Of a stretch of 64,000 nucleotides of DNA, positions 59,601-64,000 are shown in pieces (the stretch's first letter is position 1; the number at the start of each line of letters is the position of its first letter). Below the pieces are notes generated by a model. The model did not search any database. It was not told the DNA's origin and saw only the letters and a list, made by a program, of their open reading frames with translations. The position numbers and the translations under genes were made by a program. The DNA is from Deuterostichococcus epilithicus (Eukaryota; Chlorophyta; Trebouxiophyceae; Prasiolales; Stichococcaceae): the NCBI GenBank assembly GCA_033439295.1, contig JAVTLE010000005.1:2654501-2718500 (forward strand), given 5' to 3'.

Positions 59601-62600
59601 GCAGCACTCACCTCGAAGGCTGCGTCCAGCGCGGACGCGTGGCCCAGCGCCACCTCATAGTCCAGCATGTCGGCACGCGTCGCAAAGCCCGAGCTGGGCC
59701 GGTTCAGTCTGCGGTCCAGGGACGCTTCATGTGGCGTCAGACTGCGTCGGCCGCATGCCTTCGTCGCTCGCAGCTGCCGCTGCAGGCATGGATCCCGCAC
59801 CTGGTGGTGCTGGGCTCACGGTGCTGCCCTGCCTCGCTCCACATGCCAGCCCACATGCTAGCTCATAGGACGAGCAGGACAGCTCTAAATGCACAGGGCG
59901 ACTCTCAGCAGTGGGAGGCGCCTCCAAACACACAAGATGCCGGCGCGCCCGAACCTCCCCGTCGGCAGTCGCACCCACAGGCCCGCAGGCGGCAGGGCGC
60001 CTTGCCTGTACTGGGGGTACTTGGTGATGCCCAGGTTGGTGACCAGGAAGCGGGACAGGTCCTGGTGCTCGGACATGAAGAACAGGCGCCGCACGCGCCC
60101 CATGAGCGTCGCCGCCTGCAGCGTCAGCCGGCAGCAGGGCCCCACGAGCGCGAGCAGCGCCTCGAACAGCACCTCCTCCATCACCGCCGGCTCCTGCGTG
60201 GAGAGCGCTCGAATCGGCAGACGCAGCGACAGCAGGCATGGGGAAGTACTTCTCAGGGAGAAAGTTCGAAGGGCTCATGTGCACAGGACTCTCAGAGCTG
60301 CCTTTCATGCGAGCACAGGCCCGCCATCCTCGAGCTGCTGGCCCACACACTCGCCTCAGACTCGACCGACTCGCAGCAGTCCGACAGCATCGAAGCAGCT
60401 TGCACGGAGGCATCAGCAGGGGAGGCAGGGTTGCACCACGGAGCTGCCGGGCGGCGGGATGACGGTGCGGCGGTACCAGCCCAGGATGGCGTCCCGGTTG
60501 CCGCTGGCGCGGCCCCCAACCTTGAGGTCCAGGCACACCGCCAGCGCCTTGAGCTCCGGCACCGTGAGCATCTGCACGACATCGAGTCGGCTTCAGCTCT
60601 GATACCGTCAGCATCCGTCAGCATCTATGCACGACACGGGTCTCGGATCAGCTCCAGCGCCATCAGCATCTGCAGGTCATCAGCTTTGTGTTCTGTTTTA
60701 GCTCCGGTGCCGTCAGCATCTGCGCGGCACGGCGTTCATGTCCGACGGCCGATCAGTTCGATGCTTCCCGTTGTGTGTTGGCAAGGTGTTGTGGATCCCA
60801 TCCCGGGATGTTGCCCCTGGAAGGCTGCAGCCGGGTCGGGCACAGCTTGCCCGCCTCTGGGCATTGCACATGCACATGACAACAGGCACAGCAGGCGCCT
60901 TATATGTGGACCAGCATGGAAGGCGCCTCATATGTGGACCAGAATAGGAGGCGCCTCATGCATGGACCAGCAGCTGGACGGTGCAACCACCTGGACGAGG
61001 GCAGCGCAGTCGCGCACGTCCGCTGCGGCCAGCAGGCCGGCGGCCCGCAGCGCCTCGACGGCCGGCTCGGCGTCGCCCACCTCGGGGTACTCCAGCACCC
61101 GCTGCCGGAACCAGGGGCCGCGCCGCTGGTACAGACGCAGGAAGAGGCACTGCGCCGCCTCCGGCAGGCCCTGCGACGATGGCAGAGACGTGCCGTCAGG
61201 AGATGTGCCGCCCCGCTCTCCCGAGCATGGGTCCTGACCGTGACACAGCTGCCGTGCTGGCGGAGTCGTCTGAAAAGTCAATGTGGGAAAAATTATAGCT
61301 AAAGTAACTCATACATGTGCCATTTGCTCATCAAGCCCGTCGCAAGGCGCGACGCCCACCAGCTCTGGCGACAAATGCCAGCATGGATCGGGAGGGGCCG
61401 CGAAGTGACAGTGTCAAAGCGTCAGTGGGGGTCTGTGAAGGGCAGTGTTTCGGCAGTGTGGCCGTCGCCAGTCAATTTCGAACAACGACGACGATGGAGG
61501 TGGGGAAGAGATTGGCGTGCCTGGAAGGTCTCCAGCAGCGCGTGCTCATCAGCGCTCAGCAGGCGACCGTCGCATGACCGCACCGTGTCCGACACCAGCC
61601 GGAAGTTGGTGCGCAGGCAACCGCCAGCGCCGCCCGGGCCCAGCCGTCGACCCTGGGCGCAGCTCGAGAAGAGAAGCCTGACAGGGCGGACGACCCAGCA
61701 GCAATGGCAGGGGGCCAGACAAAGCAGGGCACGGGTGCACAACACTGCAAAATGGTGGTGTGGGCGCAGGCTTGTGGCAGACGGATTGGCCATCTGCCGA
61801 AGCAACAGGCTTTTGCATTCAGGGGCGGGACAAGAAGCAGTGCAGTTGTGATGCAGGTTGCATCGGCAGTCGTGAGCAGCTGATGGCTCACCTGTCGCTC
61901 CAGGGGATCCGCTGCAGCAGCCGCAGCCCGCTTCAGGCTGGTGTGCAGATTCGTCTGCTTCCGTGGCGACAGCAGCAGCATGTCCGGCAAGAAGCCGATC
62001 TGCGCAGGCGGCAACGGTCTCACGGTCGCATTCCAAACGTCTGCATGCCCCGAAAGGCGCGAGCGCACCGCGAGCCGACATTCGCATGCAGGCACACACC
62101 CCATGACGGATGCGTCCTGCGCAGGCTGTGGATTCCCGAACCTGCATCCCAGTGCCGTCGCAAGCAAGCACCTGGATGTTGACGGTGATGGGGGCAGAGG
62201 CGGAGGCGGGCTCGTCCTGCACGGTGCCCGCCGCCTCCACCATGCCGCCGATTACCAGCGGGCCCAGCCACTTGGCCACCTCAGCCGCCAAGTGCCCCAG
62301 CACCTGCTCGAGAGCGTGTTCGGTGTTGCTGCCACCGGGCTGTGAGGCAAGATGGACAATGAGAGGGTAGGATATGGCATGGCGCCTGTTTGCCGACCAC
62401 CAGCACTCCTGGCAGATGGACGCCTGCTACACAACCCGCAGCTGCAAGCGACGGCACTGGTATTGGTGGAGGCCAAAAGTCAGTCATGGAGGTGGCACGG
62501 CACGCCTGGCCCTCGGCGCCGAGCACGATGAGTGCGTTACGGTCCCGCGCATTGGACGGCTCATGCTGGATGGTCACCGGCTCCCCGTCGACGCACCTGC

Positions 62601-64000
62601 ATCGCATTCAGTCAGGGAGCCTCTGCCGAGGCATGACATGATGCAAAGTCCATGACGTGCAAATCGCAGGATCAGCTTCGCAACAGCACAGCCCGTGCCA
62701 GTTTGAGACACGCGTCATGCATGCAAGCTATGATTGGACGAACGGGGCACTTGCAAGCAGCGGAACGAAGGTAGCGCACTCTGCAGCCTGGTGGAAGCGG
62801 CGGCCGACGACACAGGTGCTGAAGGTCTTGACGCGGGCCAGCGGGCTCGCGCACGGCAGCGTGGTTTGGCGCGGCGGCCGCTGCGGCGTGCACATAGTCG
62901 CCTCAGCCTCCGGCTCAACCGGGCCGGCGGCCGCTTCGCCTGCGTCCGGCAGCGGCAGCCGCTGCAGTGCCTGCGGCTGCCCGTCTGCCTCCGCCTGCAC
63001 TGCTGCATCGATCGCAGCATCGACGTCCACAGGCCGCGCTGCCTCGGAGGCGGTTGCCGCAGCCTCGCCGGGCTCGTCGGCCTCATCGAGATGAGCGGCG
63101 CCTACCGTTTGCTGCCGCTGGTGCCACAGCACTGCAGCCAGCGGCTGCGTAGCCTCGTCCAGGAGCGCCAGGCTCTGAGCCACTGGCTGCGTGGCAGCAA
63201 TGGCGTCGCCACCAACTGGATACGCGCCAGGCGGGCTCGCAGACGCTGCCGCTGCGGCAGCGGGCATCCGGGTCTGCCACAGCTGCAGCGGCGGCTCGCC
63301 GTCCGGCTGCTGTGCCGGGCTGTCAGACTCAGACTCCAGCTCCAGCCGCGCCGCCGCGCCGTCCGACGCCTGACGCGGCGGCGGGTGCGACGCCGTACCC
63401 GGCGTGTCCAGCCGCCGCATCGCGGGCGGCGCGCTGGTGCTGCGCAGGCCCACGCCCGGCGGCTGTGTACTGCTTGCAGGTGTCACAGCAGGCGAGTGGC
63501 TGGCAGGCAGCGGCGTGGAGGCCTCCCGCCCCTTCGCGTTGTCATGCACCATCTGCCGGCAGCGCTTCGCGGCGGCGGCGCTGGCGGAGCCGAACATGGC
63601 CGTCACGGTGCGCTGCTTAATGCGCTTCGCTGACGCCGAACGTGCCAGGCAGTGGTCTGCGCAGGCCAGCATGGCAGGTGAGATTGCCTCCAGCCCGGAA
63701 GCCTGAGAGCCACTGGTGACAAGCAGCAAAATTGCAGCAGACATGCCCAACACACTACTCTGGCAACCTGAAGTGTGTATCTTCACCAACGTCTTGAACT
63801 TGCGGCAGACCCCGAATGAACGAGCTTCCTACCTACCTATGTGGCTGTTGATGGCATCGCCGCTGTCAGACAGCGCCCGGCTGCAGATGGGGCAGCTGAC
63901 GGGCGTCGCCGCCACAGCTTCCTGTCGTTGCGCGGACTGTCCGCCCGCCAACGGGTCCGAGCTGCAGCTGCTGCCCGGCCCAGCGCCCGCATCAGCAGCC
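56688..64000 (-). CDS. FAN1: FAN1 structure-specific nuclease with UBZ4 and HIRAN domains; N-terminus beyond the window
   Basis: FAN1 incises branched DNA during interstrand-crosslink repair in the nucleus. Reading leftwards from the window edge, a UBZ4 zinc finger CPICSRALSD with H-x3-C split over the intron binds ubiquitin. A long Ala/Pro/Gln-rich linker follows (63680-62850). A HIRAN domain (FSTCVVGRRFH, VDGEPVTIQHEPSNARDRNA, LGHLAAEVAKWLGPLV; about 62850-62190) is a DNA-end or ssDNA-binding fold. The FAN1 core then runs: LRTNFRLVSDTVRSCDG, LPEAAQCLFLRLYQRRGPWF, SAP-like VPELKALAVCLDLKVGGR (60571-60420), TPR-like exons (59.7-58.8 kb), QCTVEEFALQHYATEEGGGW, HCEGGVWATLFGLLMW. VRR-NUC at the C-terminus has GMPDLLLWRP and SEVKGPRDRLSEQQRAW, retaining the catalytic Asp, Glu and Lys. 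The stop is TGA at 56688. The start codon is outside. Most exon borders are approximate. Confidence 0.93.
60601..60730 (-). repeat. Degenerate copies of the FAN1 SAP-exon start in the upstream intron
   Basis: The real exon starts at 60571 on the minus strand with CAG then ATGCTCACGGTGCCGGAGCT. Three drifted copies of this acceptor-plus-start motif lie farther upstream in the intron, at about 60601-60634, 60647-60675 and 60700-60728, for example ATGCTGACGGCACCGGAGCT preceded by GCGCAG. Each keeps the AG but soon loses resemblance. Confidence 0.8.
60893..60977 (-). repeat. Three 28-bp tandem repeats beside a FAN1 donor
   Basis: Units at 60893-60920, 60921-60948 and 60949-60977 each begin AGGCGCCT and contain TGGACCAG. 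They lie in the intron directly after the donor of the exon ending near 60991. The units differ at several positions. Confidence 0.85.

Overview
The window is nuclear DNA of a eukaryote. Almost every recognisable protein is split by GT-AG introns of roughly 70-250 bases, coding exons are very GC-rich, and homologies point to the green lineage: a plant-type FY/WDR33, a plant-like secreted alpha/beta hydrolase, an LPP-gamma-like dolichyl-diphosphatase and a UBZ-HIRAN-FAN1 nuclease. A green alga (chlorophyte, perhaps a trebouxiophyte) fits best; the species cannot be fixed from sequence alone. Single N bases cluster in GC-rich coding tracts (near 6.9, 9.4, 50-51 and 52.5 kb), as expected of a draft assembly.

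Layout, left to right: the 3' part of listerin/LTN1 (+, runs off the left edge to 11902); a folate-receptor-like membrane protein (-, 12257-13624); tRNA-Val(CAC) (-, 14314-14387) beside a short dispersed repeat; WDR33/FY polyadenylation factor (-, 15383-19603); a plant-type alpha/beta hydrolase (+, 20291-22829); splicing factor SF3B4 (-, 23068-25317); PHO88/SND3 (+, 25819-27269); an unrecognised membrane protein (-, 27560-29842); a dolichyl-diphosphatase (+, 30176-31359); a 2.7-kb non-coding array of hairpin modules bounded by 137-bp direct repeats (31470-34196); a TLC-domain protein (-, 34491-36325); a bacterial-type M1 aminopeptidase N (+, 37287-45400); an unrecognised basic protein (+, 47296-48970); an unrecognised coiled-coil membrane protein (-, 49894-53047); a possible small secreted protein (-, 55012-55578); and FAN1 (-, 56688 to beyond the right edge).

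Most genes are housekeeping: ribosome-associated quality control (LTN1), mRNA 3'-end formation (WDR33), splicing (SF3B4), ER targeting and glycosylation (SND3, dolichyl-diphosphatase), protein turnover (aminopeptidase) and interstrand-crosslink repair (FAN1). Neighbours alternate in orientation as divergent and convergent pairs; there is no operon and no sign of a functional cluster. Exon models for WDR33, the hydrolase, SF3B4, SND3, the folate-receptor-like, TLC and 306-aa genes were built base by base and keep reading frame across every junction, apart from one homopolymer slip in SF3B4.

The most unusual material is non-coding. It includes the foldback array at 31.5-34.2 kb, with about 350-bp inverted arms; degenerate extra copies of acceptor-plus-exon-start lying in the intron just upstream of the real exon in three unrelated genes (LTN1, aminopeptidase N, FAN1); and at least four likely GC-AG introns.
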